Of a stretch of 38,197 bases of DNA, positions 21,170-29,916 are shown in pieces. The DNA lies in the IMG/VR virus record IMGVR_UViG_3300032087_000033, positions 1 to 38,197 of that record, one strand, 5' to 3'. How positions within the stretch are numbered: position 1 is the stretch's first letter; every line of letters begins with the position of its first letter. Origin of the DNA: a virus. The position numbers were made by a program, and so were the translations under genes. A model generated the notes under the pieces. It did no database searches and was not told where the DNA came from. It saw nothing but the letters and a program-made list of their open reading frames with translations.

Positions 21170-23752
21170 TTATTGAGAAATTTCTGGTGCATCACTAGGC
21201 ATATTTTCGCCTGGATACCACCAATAATCTCTATTTTCTTTGTTCTGGTATCTTTTAATAATATTGTTATTTCTTTTATGAAATTTTGGATCAATTAAGT
21301 TCTGTAATGTATCTACTATGATCCTTTCCCATGCTGCTCTTAAATACCATATTGAGCTGCCTGGAGTGTATTTTTTAATAAAATTAGAAAACTCTCTACC
21401 CAAAGCTGGCTCTTTACCGCCAGGCATATATCTAAGTGTTTCATCAATTAGACCATATACATCTTTAGCAAAAGCTACTGGTAATCCAAGTAAAGCATCT
21501 GTGACATCAGTTCCGTAATTTTCTCCCTCTGCCTCTTGATAAACTAGATCTCCAAAAATACCTAATCCACCACCACCAATTAATCTAGCTAACCAATATT
21601 GAAACATTTGTGTTTTATCTAAGCTGCTAAAGTTAATTACATCTCTGCCTTTTAATACTTCTCTCATCTCATGTGAGTAAGCATTCATTAAAGTTGTACC
21701 TATTAAAAATGGTACTAGATAACCCGCTTTGCCTTTTAAACCAGTTTCTCTTAAACCTCTCATTATGTGAGTAAAACCAATTGCAATTGCAAAATTTTTA
21801 AACATCAATCCAGATGCTAATATTTCTCCAGCAAATGTTCCTGGTTTATTTTTACCCATAACAGCAACTCTACCTCTAATCGCAGCTGTAGGTATAGCAT
21901 GATCTGTTTCTGTAAAGATCATCTCCATAATTCTTGCGTGCAATCTATTAGCTGTTCCTACATCAATGTCTTTTCTTTTTAATAAATCTTCTGGTTTAAA
22001 AAACATTGCCTCTCCAGGCTTAATGTTTGGATCATCAATAGCAGCATCATATAATTTAGTTTGCCTGATAAGATCCCAATCTCCCTCTCTTATTCCATAA
22101 GTTTCTAAAGTTTGTGTAAGAGATCTTCCGTAAGATTGTAATTTTCCTTTTTGTGTTAAGGCATTAAGTTCTTTCCAAGATAAATTAAAATTATCTCCTA
22201 AGAAACCCATAAACTCCATACCAAAAGCCCAACGACCAGCTTGTGTTAAATGTGATAAACCAGATGCTCTAAGTGTTGCGTCTGATAACATCTTTGCAAG
22301 TATAGGTGCATCCGTATCTATAAAATATCTATTAGCAGCTGATGCAATAGTTGACCAATGCTCTCCAACTAACCCAGCTCTAATAGCTGCCTTAGACCAG
22401 GTTTTGTCTGTTTTTAAACCATCCTTAATTAATTTTAATGCTTTTCTATTTGCTTTATATGCGGGTAATCCAAGAAACTTAGATGTCATTCTTGAAAAGA
22501 AAAAGTCAGATTGTGCAAGTAGTGTTGCAGAACCAATAACAGCAGAAGTTAGAATATGTCTTAAACCAGCAAATCCCATAGCCCACCACTTATCTACTCC
22601 ACTATTTAATCTACCAGAATGAGCTAAGTATAAATTTTCTAATCCCTCTATTTTAGCTCTAATATTTTCTCTTTCTTTAATTGGCATATCTTTTGTATTA
22701 ACTCTAATAAGATCTACCAAGTATCTAAAACCAGCGTTAGGATTTGGTCCCAAGGCTCTCATCATAGCTGTATCTCTACTAATGCTTTCTAAATGCTGGT
22801 ATATTGTAGATATAACATCTTCATCTCCAAACTTAGATTGATAAGCCATATAATCATCTGCGCTTTTAAAAACTAAAAATCTATGATCTAATCTTTTGTT
22901 AGCTGTCATACCAGATGCGTTGCTCATAGTTCTTGATGTAGATCTTGTGCCTGGTACTAATTGACTAACTCCCTCAGTTCTAATTGCCTCATAAGTTCTA
23001 GGTAATTCTAAAACTAATTCCTCTCTAGTAAATGATCTACCCGTTTTATTATTAATCATTCTTTCAAGATCTAACTTAGGTAAAATATATTCAATCCATT
23101 CTTCTTGAGTTGCTTGACCAACTTTAACTGGATTATGTGGTTGTGGTAAATAATTACCTTTTATCTTAGCAACATTGCCACCAAATTGATTATGTCTAGT
23201 TCTTGCAAGTTCTATAGCCTCATTGATTGCTGCAGCAAATTCTTTTGCTAAAGGATTAGCAGTAGATCCAGGTTCTAATATTTCTTTAATAATTAATGGA
23301 GTAGTCATTTTTTGAAATTTATTTCTTCTGCCAAAATAACTTGTTCTATACTTCTCCATAAACTTAGCTAAAGGTGCGTGTACTAAACCTAGCTCAGTTC
23401 TTTTCATATTAGTTATTGATAAGATTTGATTGCCAGCATCTTGATCGAATATAGATCTTATTCCCTCAATAATATCTTTTTCGCCTTTTACATTTTTATA
23501 ATTTTCTGCAGTAAATTTATTCTGAGCTTGTACTCTAGCTTGATATAATGCGTTTCTTTTAGATCTTATTCTTTTTTCTTGCTGCACATCCCAAGTCTCT
23601 TTAGCTGCAGCTCTTTCAGCCTCAAAATCATTATAGCCTTGAGACTTAAATTTATCGTATTGTTTTTGAAATTCTATTCTGTGAGCATCTGCTGCATCTG
23701 ATGTCATCTCTCCATCTCTAAGCGCATTGCTAATACATTTTAAATAACTCAT
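21170..23752 (-). CDS. Large internal/ejection virion protein (860 aa)
   Basis: The protein begins with charged coiled coils (HRIEFQKQYDKFKSQGYNDF, QEKRIRSKRNALYQARVQAQ) and then has amphipathic and hydrophobic stretches (GFAGLRHILTSAVIGSATLL around 400; GYLVPFLIGTTLMNAY around 675; IGGGGLGIFGDLVYQ). Directly after the gp16-like gene, with a 4-base overlap, it looks like the last part of a T7-type core that inserts into the host envelope to conduct DNA. It resembles C-terminal parts of large phage polyvalent proteins. No enzymatic motif is recognised. Confidence 0.65.
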   Translation of the reverse strand: MSYLKCISNALRDGEMTSDAADAHRIEFQKQYDKFKSQGYNDFEAERAAAKETWDVQQEKRIRSKRNALYQARVQAQNKFTAENYKNVKGEKDIIEGIRSIFDQDAGNQILSITNMKRTELGLVHAPLAKFMEKYRTSYFGRRNKFQKMTTPLIIKEILEPGSTANPLAKEFAAAINEAIELARTRHNQFGGNVAKIKGNYLPQPHNPVKVGQATQEEWIEYILPKLDLERMINNKTGRSFTREELVLELPRTYEAIRTEGVSQLVPGTRSTSRTMSNASGMTANKRLDHRFLVFKSADDYMAYQSKFGDEDVISTIYQHLESISRDTAMMRALGPNPNAGFRYLVDLIRVNTKDMPIKERENIRAKIEGLENLYLAHSGRLNSGVDKWWAMGFAGLRHILTSAVIGSATLLAQSDFFFSRMTSKFLGLPAYKANRKALKLIKDGLKTDKTWSKAAIRAGLVGEHWSTIASAANRYFIDTDAPILAKMLSDATLRASGLSHLTQAGRWAFGMEFMGFLGDNFNLSWKELNALTQKGKLQSYGRSLTQTLETYGIREGDWDLIRQTKLYDAAIDDPNIKPGEAMFFKPEDLLKRKDIDVGTANRLHARIMEMIFTETDHAIPTAAIRGRVAVMGKNKPGTFAGEILASGLMFKNFAIAIGFTHIMRGLRETGLKGKAGYLVPFLIGTTLMNAYSHEMREVLKGRDVINFSSLDKTQMFQYWLARLIGGGGLGIFGDLVYQEAEGENYGTDVTDALLGLPVAFAKDVYGLIDETLRYMPGGKEPALGREFSNFIKKYTPGSSIWYLRAAWERIIVDTLQNLIDPKFHKRNNNIIKRYQNKENRDYWWYPGENMPSDAPEISQ

Positions 23753-26700
23753 TTACAATCCTTTAATCTTTCTAAGGCTTGAGCTGCCTTAGCATCATCT
23801 TCTAAAAATTCTCTCATTGGCTTAACTATATCTATTTCTTCTCCAGCTCCATCGATATAAGTACCCGTATGGATCTTAGCATCTATTAATTCTTCTGATC
23901 CTAATCCTTGTTTTTCCAAAGCTGAAAACCAAGCATCGTCTAATTCCATTCTTATATTTTCTTTTGCTTTTTCGAATGCAGCTAAACCTTTTGCTGTTTT
24001 AAATTCACTAGCTTTCATTTTGTATAGCTTGTGAGATCTTGTTAAAATTGAGGCAGTTGATTTTAATCTAATTTGCAGCTCAGCTGTCATGCCATCTTTA
24101 GTTAAAAGTTGAACATGAATACCTCTATATCCAGATCCTCTGCCATTTTCAGTTTTTAAGAAATCGTCAAATTCTATAGCTTTTACAGTATTCTTAATAT
24201 CTTGAGCTACAGCTCTAGCCTGGTCAATAGTATCTACATCTATTCTAGCTCTAAGCAAATCAGACACTTCTTCAATATTTCTAGTCTTGAGCTTTTCTGC
24301 CAAACTTGCGTCATCTTTTATACTTATATCTATATTAGCTTTATGTTTTTCTTTAAATTTGTTAAGAAAAGCTAAGTATCCATCATAGTTCTTTTTGGCT
24401 AAAGCCTTTAATTCGTTGATGTCATTAATACTATGATATATAATTCTTTTACTTATGGCACTTGTAGAACCAACAATATTATTATCAGATCCTCGTAATG
24501 ATGGAGGAGATGCTGTAGCGTCTGCAAAAACTGATGATGGCGGAGTAGCTTTTGTTCGTTGGGATCCAGCTGCTAAATCCTGGGTAATAGATAATGACTT
24601 AACTGCTGGAGATGTGCTTACACTTCCTCCACTACCTACATCATCTTTTATTTCTTTAGATATTCCCTCGCCTAATATTTCATCTGCAATTGATGGATCT
24701 TCTGAGGCTTGACCCACTTTCGGATCACTAAATAATTTATCTGTTTTTAAGTCTTCTTCAAATTTCGTAGGTATCGTTGGTGTCTCAATTTCAGTTTTGT
24801 TAGCTCCAAATGACTGGCTAACATCGCTCCCTCTAAAATCTCCTTTCGCAGCTGCGTCATCGATAGCTTGCTGGAAGAATTTTTCAGCATCCCCTCGTTT
24901 TCCATCTTTGAGGAGTTGCGCTGCTTTTGTGAGTTTGTCTGAGAGTTCTGCTCCAGCTCTGGTTGCGATCTGTTCAAATCTTTCTCCAACTTGCTCATAT
25001 ATTAATCTTTGCTCCTCATTGTTAAGTTTGTTTAATTTATTTCCCGCTTTTTGTAAAGTTGTATCATTTTCAACAATAGTCTTAAAAGCAGCACTTCTCT
25101 TAGTTATATTCTTTTTAGCCCAGTTTAATAACTGAGATCTTTCTACTAATAGAGTTTCTGCAAAAAAATCTGTACCAAATAATGTGTCTTGTTTAGTGAC
25201 AGTTTTAGGTAATGTATTTGTTAATCTTAATGTTTGCTCTAACTCTCCAACTGTAGAGAATTTTTTATCTTTTAGAATTTTAATTATATTTGCGTGTAAA
25301 GATTGATCTTCAATAATCTCTCCAACTTTAGCACCCAGGTTTTCAAGCTGTCTATTATTAGATACCATTCCCCAGGCATCATCACTTAACCTTGTTAAAC
25401 CAAATGTATTTCTAACTAAATTAGTTCTAGGTGGTAAAAATTTTTTTATTTGTTCAAAGTCAACACCATATCTGGATCTTAATATTTTAGCAGCATCGCT
25501 AGCTGTACCAGTATTATTCATAAGATTAACCATCAAACCTTTAATCATGGCAGCCTCTGGAGTAATACCATCAGCCTCTCTTATTGTGTAAGCTAGTAAA
25601 TCAATTTTTTTTCCTTGAGCTGATAATCTTTTAGCTAAGCCTAATCTTTGGTGTCCATCAACAATTGCTTTTGTTCCATTCCTATATTCAAAAACCATTA
25701 TTGTTCCAGCTGCAACATTATCCCATTCTTTAACCTCAGCTAGTTTGTTAGATACACCTCTTTTGTCTCCGTCAGTTTTATATTGAAAATTTACTGGATC
25801 AAATTCTATTTCTTCTGGTTTATAAATTTGATTATTAGCTGTTATCTCATTTATACTTTTTGATTTAATTGCTGCCTCAATAGGTTTTATTTCTTTTTTA
25901 ATATCATTTAAAACCATGCTTTGAGCTGCATTATGATTTTCTGTATCTAGCTGCGATGTAGCTTTTGTTTCTTCAAAAGGATTTTCTGGCTGTTTAACTT
26001 TAGACAGCTCTTCTGGATTTTCTATTTTAAGAGCTTTAGATATTTTATTTATTTCTTCATCGCTTGATTTGTTTAATTGTTTTCTTAATATGCCAGTAGC
26101 ATTAGGAACGCCTTTAATAATACCTTGTATTAATCCACCTAAAACAAATGAACCAGCTCCAACAGTTAATGTATTTAAAACTCCAAGATTTACTGTCTTG
26201 CCAAATAATTCTACTTCTGTTTTTAATCCTACTTCTTTTCTAAAACCTTGAGCTTTTATTTGAATAGGTATCTCAACAGCTGTACCTATTAAACCCTCTA
26301 CCCAGGCTACTCTCCATGCAGCAGCTAACGCTGTTGTTGGAACCTTATACATAGCTCCAATTGGTAAAGTACCAAGAACCAAAGGATCTGTGACTAACGC
26401 AGAAAAAGAACCAGCAAAGTTTCCAAAGGTTCCCATACCCGTAGATCTGTCTGCTATATCAGCTTGCTTATCATGTAGTCCCTGGATCCTAACTCCCATA
26501 GTATTAAAAAATTGATCTTGATTTTCATAACCCATGTTAGTTAATTCTTCTGCAATATCTGGATTAGCAGCTTTTAATTCATCTATTCTTTGCCAAAAAG
26601 TTTCTATATTTTCTGTTTCTGATGGTGGCGGTTCATCTAATACTCTAGGATCTTCTGGTCCCAAAGGCACATCTTCATTATTGTAAATTGGATTGCTAAA

Positions 26701-26907
26701 TTGTGAGTATCCTTTTTTATTAAGATGATCGACTAATAGACTATATTCTTTTTCTACAGAGTTTCTTTCACTATCAAATCTATCACTAGCAAACATTGCA
26801 TCATAACTAGCTCTAAAATTTTCTAAGTATCCAGTTCTATCTCCACTAGCCCAGGATGTTTCTCCTAAAGAGTTTGTGGCTTTTTTCTCATCAAAGACAA
26901 AAGACAT
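23749..26907 (-). CDS. Large ejection/polyvalent protein with ParB-like and RelA/SpoT-like domains
   Basis: At 1052 aa this stands in the T7 gp16 position. The N-terminal 300 residues have hydrophobic segments (FAGSFSALVTDPLVLGTLPI). A ParB/DdrB-like domain (about 360-500) carries GHQR (418-421). A C-terminal RelA/SpoT nucleotidyltransferase-like domain (about 830-975) keeps the ATP-site pattern Lys864, Ser868, Lys872, Asp883 in SDLLRARI, GYRGIH (926-931), Glu943-x-Gln945 and His959 in SHKLYK. If ejected with the DNA it could make (p)ppGpp-like alarmones or pyrophosphorylate a host target; this is inferred. The linker (about 740-830) is Ser/Thr-rich. Confidence 0.8.
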   Translation of the reverse strand: MSFVFDEKKATNSLGETSWASGDRTGYLENFRASYDAMFASDRFDSERNSVEKEYSLLVDHLNKKGYSQFSNPIYNNEDVPLGPEDPRVLDEPPPSETENIETFWQRIDELKAANPDIAEELTNMGYENQDQFFNTMGVRIQGLHDKQADIADRSTGMGTFGNFAGSFSALVTDPLVLGTLPIGAMYKVPTTALAAAWRVAWVEGLIGTAVEIPIQIKAQGFRKEVGLKTEVELFGKTVNLGVLNTLTVGAGSFVLGGLIQGIIKGVPNATGILRKQLNKSSDEEINKISKALKIENPEELSKVKQPENPFEETKATSQLDTENHNAAQSMVLNDIKKEIKPIEAAIKSKSINEITANNQIYKPEEIEFDPVNFQYKTDGDKRGVSNKLAEVKEWDNVAAGTIMVFEYRNGTKAIVDGHQRLGLAKRLSAQGKKIDLLAYTIREADGITPEAAMIKGLMVNLMNNTGTASDAAKILRSRYGVDFEQIKKFLPPRTNLVRNTFGLTRLSDDAWGMVSNNRQLENLGAKVGEIIEDQSLHANIIKILKDKKFSTVGELEQTLRLTNTLPKTVTKQDTLFGTDFFAETLLVERSQLLNWAKKNITKRSAAFKTIVENDTTLQKAGNKLNKLNNEEQRLIYEQVGERFEQIATRAGAELSDKLTKAAQLLKDGKRGDAEKFFQQAIDDAAAKGDFRGSDVSQSFGANKTEIETPTIPTKFEEDLKTDKLFSDPKVGQASEDPSIADEILGEGISKEIKDDVGSGGSVSTSPAVKSLSITQDLAAGSQRTKATPPSSVFADATASPPSLRGSDNNIVGSTSAISKRIIYHSINDINELKALAKKNYDGYLAFLNKFKEKHKANIDISIKDDASLAEKLKTRNIEEVSDLLRARIDVDTIDQARAVAQDIKNTVKAIEFDDFLKTENGRGSGYRGIHVQLLTKDGMTAELQIRLKSTASILTRSHKLYKMKASEFKTAKGLAAFEKAKENIRMELDDAWFSALEKQGLGSEELIDAKIHTGTYIDGAGEEIDIVKPMREFLEDDAKAAQALERLKDCK

Positions 26908-29009
26908 TATCTACTTTCCCAGTTTGATCTAACTTTATTGAAATCTATTATAAAAAAATTATTACCCTCTTTTGCAAAATTACCATCAATTGCGTATTTA
27001 GGATCTGCATTAGCTTTAGATGGATGATCTTGCATAGCTACTTTAAATTTACCATAGCCCACACTAACTAAGTATGGATCTCCACCCTCAAAAATTTGTA
27101 TGTTTCTAATTTTACCATCGCTAGATTTACCTACTGCATCTCCAGGTAAGAATTTACCATCAACTGTAGTTCCGCTAGCTGTAGCTAACATAGCTGGATT
27201 TTCTTTTAACCAATCTACAAAATCGTTAAACTCATCATTCTTTAACCACATTGGAACATGAACAGCGTTGTTATTATATTCTGCAACACCGCCATATTTA
27301 CCATTAGCACCTAAAGACATATTCATTGCTTTATCGTAAAGTTTTTTATCAAAAGTACCCGTCTTATATTTTGGAGAATTAAAATACATAGCAGCATAAA
27401 TATTATCTGCAGTTCCAACTATGTTGTTAAATGTTTCTACATTTTCTGGAAATATATTTTTATACTTAGCAATCGTTAATCTTTTATCTGTGTCTTTAAC
27501 TTTAATATCTATATTGTCATTTTTATTTAATAGATAACCCTCAATAGCTAGATCTATAGCTTTGTTAGGCATACCCTCAGATATAATACTTAAACCTCCT
27601 ATATGAGCTAGGAATTGATCTTTTTCCTGGAGCTGAGCAAATACTTCTGGAGCTTTATCTCCAAAACCCTCAACTAATATTTGAGACATGAATTGTATTT
27701 GTGTTGCATTTTCCATTTTACCTAAAACAGCTGTTATTTGTGTAGCCTCAGTTTCAGATAAAAATTTACTTTCTACTCCATAAATAGCTCCAATGCTTTC
27801 TGCTTGTGATTTTCTTTTAATCATAGCAGCTTTAAAAGTTTCGAAGTTTCCTTTTGGATCAGATGCAAACTCATTGAAATCGATTGTTTCAATATCAAAT
27901 GTTCCTCTTTTAGATGCAGCTAATATTGGATCTTTTTTTAGATCTGTTTTTAGTTTAGCCTGGTAATCTTCAATTGTTTTTAATTGATCGTATAATACAG
28001 TTGAAGTTCCCTGTTTATTAGCAGCTATCTTAGCTCTTGTATCAGTTATAAAATTTTCTATTTGTGTTGGTGTCATTACATTTAATGATTGAACCAAAGC
28101 AACTTTAGCTTTTATCTTTTGAGCTTTTAATTCTATTTCTGGCTTACCTAATGCTTTTCCAGTAGCCTCATAACCATCAAGCGTAGCAAGATCTGGAAGA
28201 ATACCATCGCTAGCCATGTTGTCCATCTTAGTTAATTCAGAGTTAATTAATTTTGTAGATGTTTCACTAGATGTTTTAAAATGACTTTGTAATTTTTCTA
28301 TATCTTCTACTGATAATCTATTATCTTTTTTAGCAGCCTCTAATGCGCCAGCTCTTTGATCTATTGGTACATTTTTATAACCAAAGTAAGCTATATCTCT
28401 TCTAGTAGTTTGTTTAACATCATCTGTTTTTTCTCCAAACAAATCGCTAAATTTTTTACTATTTAATAATTCTTTTAATTCTGTTTCTGCAGCAAATTGA
28501 GTATCTGGATTTTGTGCATATATTATTTTTTTCTTTAATGTTTCTATGTATGTAAGATTTTCAGCTCTATTATTTTCAATTAAATTTTTTGTAGTTGATA
28601 ATCTAATTTCGTTGCCATCTTCTAATTCTTGTTTTTTTAACCAATTGTTAAAATATTTTTTAGCAAATAAACCATTAAAATTATTTGTGGTATCTTTAAC
28701 TTTTTGTACTTCATTTTTATAATATTCTAATCCTTGATCTGGATCATTCATTTGGGATGCAATAAGTTTGTGAGCAGATAAACCTTGTTTGTTTTCTGAT
28801 CCATTCATCACAGATTTTTTCTTTTCAAACAAATCATTCTCAGATTTTATTTGTTGGTGTTTAATGTAAAGATTTTCTCCAGATTTTAAAAAACCTTTCA
28901 TGGCTTTGCCAATAGAACCAGCCTCATTTAAACTAATTTGTCTTGTATCATATTTATTAGATGTTTGTTCTGTTGGTGCTATTTGTGATTTATATAATTT
29001 TATTGCCAT
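26907..29009 (-). CDS. Internal virion protein, gp15-like
   Basis: A 700-aa, mostly helical, soluble protein (long Lys/Glu/Asn coiled coils, for example LYIKHQQIKSENDLFEKKKS and LKELLNSKKFSDLFGEK) between gp14-like and gp16-like genes. That is the place and approximate size of T7 gp15, part of the ejected inner core. A one-base overlap joins it to the next start. The identity rests on gene order and helical composition. Confidence 0.7.
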   Translation of the reverse strand: MAIKLYKSQIAPTEQTSNKYDTRQISLNEAGSIGKAMKGFLKSGENLYIKHQQIKSENDLFEKKKSVMNGSENKQGLSAHKLIASQMNDPDQGLEYYKNEVQKVKDTTNNFNGLFAKKYFNNWLKKQELEDGNEIRLSTTKNLIENNRAENLTYIETLKKKIIYAQNPDTQFAAETELKELLNSKKFSDLFGEKTDDVKQTTRRDIAYFGYKNVPIDQRAGALEAAKKDNRLSVEDIEKLQSHFKTSSETSTKLINSELTKMDNMASDGILPDLATLDGYEATGKALGKPEIELKAQKIKAKVALVQSLNVMTPTQIENFITDTRAKIAANKQGTSTVLYDQLKTIEDYQAKLKTDLKKDPILAASKRGTFDIETIDFNEFASDPKGNFETFKAAMIKRKSQAESIGAIYGVESKFLSETEATQITAVLGKMENATQIQFMSQILVEGFGDKAPEVFAQLQEKDQFLAHIGGLSIISEGMPNKAIDLAIEGYLLNKNDNIDIKVKDTDKRLTIAKYKNIFPENVETFNNIVGTADNIYAAMYFNSPKYKTGTFDKKLYDKAMNMSLGANGKYGGVAEYNNNAVHVPMWLKNDEFNDFVDWLKENPAMLATASGTTVDGKFLPGDAVGKSSDGKIRNIQIFEGGDPYLVSVGYGKFKVAMQDHPSKANADPKYAIDGNFAKEGNNFFIIDFNKVRSNWESR

Positions 29010-29020
29010 ATTTTATTCTC

Positions 29021-29467
29021 CTAAGCGTTTTGCATTTTAAATCCAAGATCTAATAAACTTGCTCCAGCTGCATAGTAAGATGCTTTCTTAGCAACTTTAC
29101 CTCTCCATCTAGCAAGATCTGCATCAGCTCTTTTTTGAATTGCATCGTTATATGCTTGATCTCTAGCATTCTCTGCATTGTATTGAAGATTATCTCTATC
29201 TCTTTGTAATTCTAATTCTTGATCGTATAATGCCTCAACTACAGTTCCAGACATTGTGGCTCCACTAGATAAATAAGCTACAGTAGTTTTGCCTTGGATC
29301 TGTTCAACTGTTTTATCAAACTTAGGTAAAGAATATTCATTATGAACAGACATAATCTGTTCAGCTTTCTGCTCATCTAATTTTGCATTACGCTCTAATA
29401 TCTTAGCATTATAATTAGCTGCTGCTTGTTGTGACTTACCCGCAAATATATCTCCAAAAAAACTCAT
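29021..29467 (-). CDS. Internal virion protein, gp14-like
   Basis: The 148 aa show MSFFGDIFAGKSQQAAANYN, then AKLDEQKAEQIMSVHN, SSGATMSGTVVEALYDQELE and coiled-coil ALYDQELELQRDRDNLQYNA, ending with a hydrophobic helix (SYYAAGASLLDLGFKM). This pattern is typical of T7-like internal virion protein A, which forms the outer-membrane part of the ejection channel. The ATG overlaps the preceding stop. Confidence 0.78.
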   Translation of the reverse strand: MSFFGDIFAGKSQQAAANYNAKILERNAKLDEQKAEQIMSVHNEYSLPKFDKTVEQIQGKTTVAYLSSGATMSGTVVEALYDQELELQRDRDNLQYNAENARDQAYNDAIQKRADADLARWRGKVAKKASYYAAGASLLDLGFKMQNA

Positions 29468-29916
29468 CTTTCTATCCTCGCAAATCTAATAAAGTCTTCT
29501 CCATCTGGTCCATAGTTTTTCATAAGACCCTCTGGATTTAGACCCAGCCATTTAGCAAATCGGATTGCCATTTCACAATCTGCTTTGACACTTGTTTGTA
29601 GTCTTTTTATTTTATTATTTTTTATAAGCATCTCAGTTCTTTTTTTTATATGCTTTGCGCAAAAAATTGGATACTTATAAATATCTTTTGTAGCCAAGAC
29701 CCACCCCTCGGCAACGCCATCCCAAAGTGTAAATACACCTCCAGCCGCTATGGGTTTGTTATTAACTAAACCCGTGAACGACATACCAACTTCTTTTAAG
29801 TAGTAAGCATATTTTTTATGTTCTGGTTTCAGCTCTAATAATTTGCTGTTTAAACCAATCTCTAATATTTGTTCAGCGTGTTTATTTTCAAAAGGTACAA
29901 TTACAACTTTAGACAC
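29464..29916 (-). CDS. gp13-like assembly protein with GNAT fold
   Basis: The sequence VVIVPFENKHAEQILEIGLN, MSFTGLVNNKPIAAGGVFTL and MAIRFAKWLGLNPEGLMKNY with a final GEDFIRFARI follows the acetyltransferase-like family (DUF2833) that includes T7 gp13. In T7, gp13 helps assemble the internal core. It lies between tail tubular B and gp14-like, as in T7. Enzymatic acetylation is not implied. Confidence 0.78.
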   Translation of the reverse strand: MSKVVIVPFENKHAEQILEIGLNSKLLELKPEHKKYAYYLKEVGMSFTGLVNNKPIAAGGVFTLWDGVAEGWVLATKDIYKYPIFCAKHIKKRTEMLIKNNKIKRLQTSVKADCEMAIRFAKWLGLNPEGLMKNYGPDGEDFIRFARIER

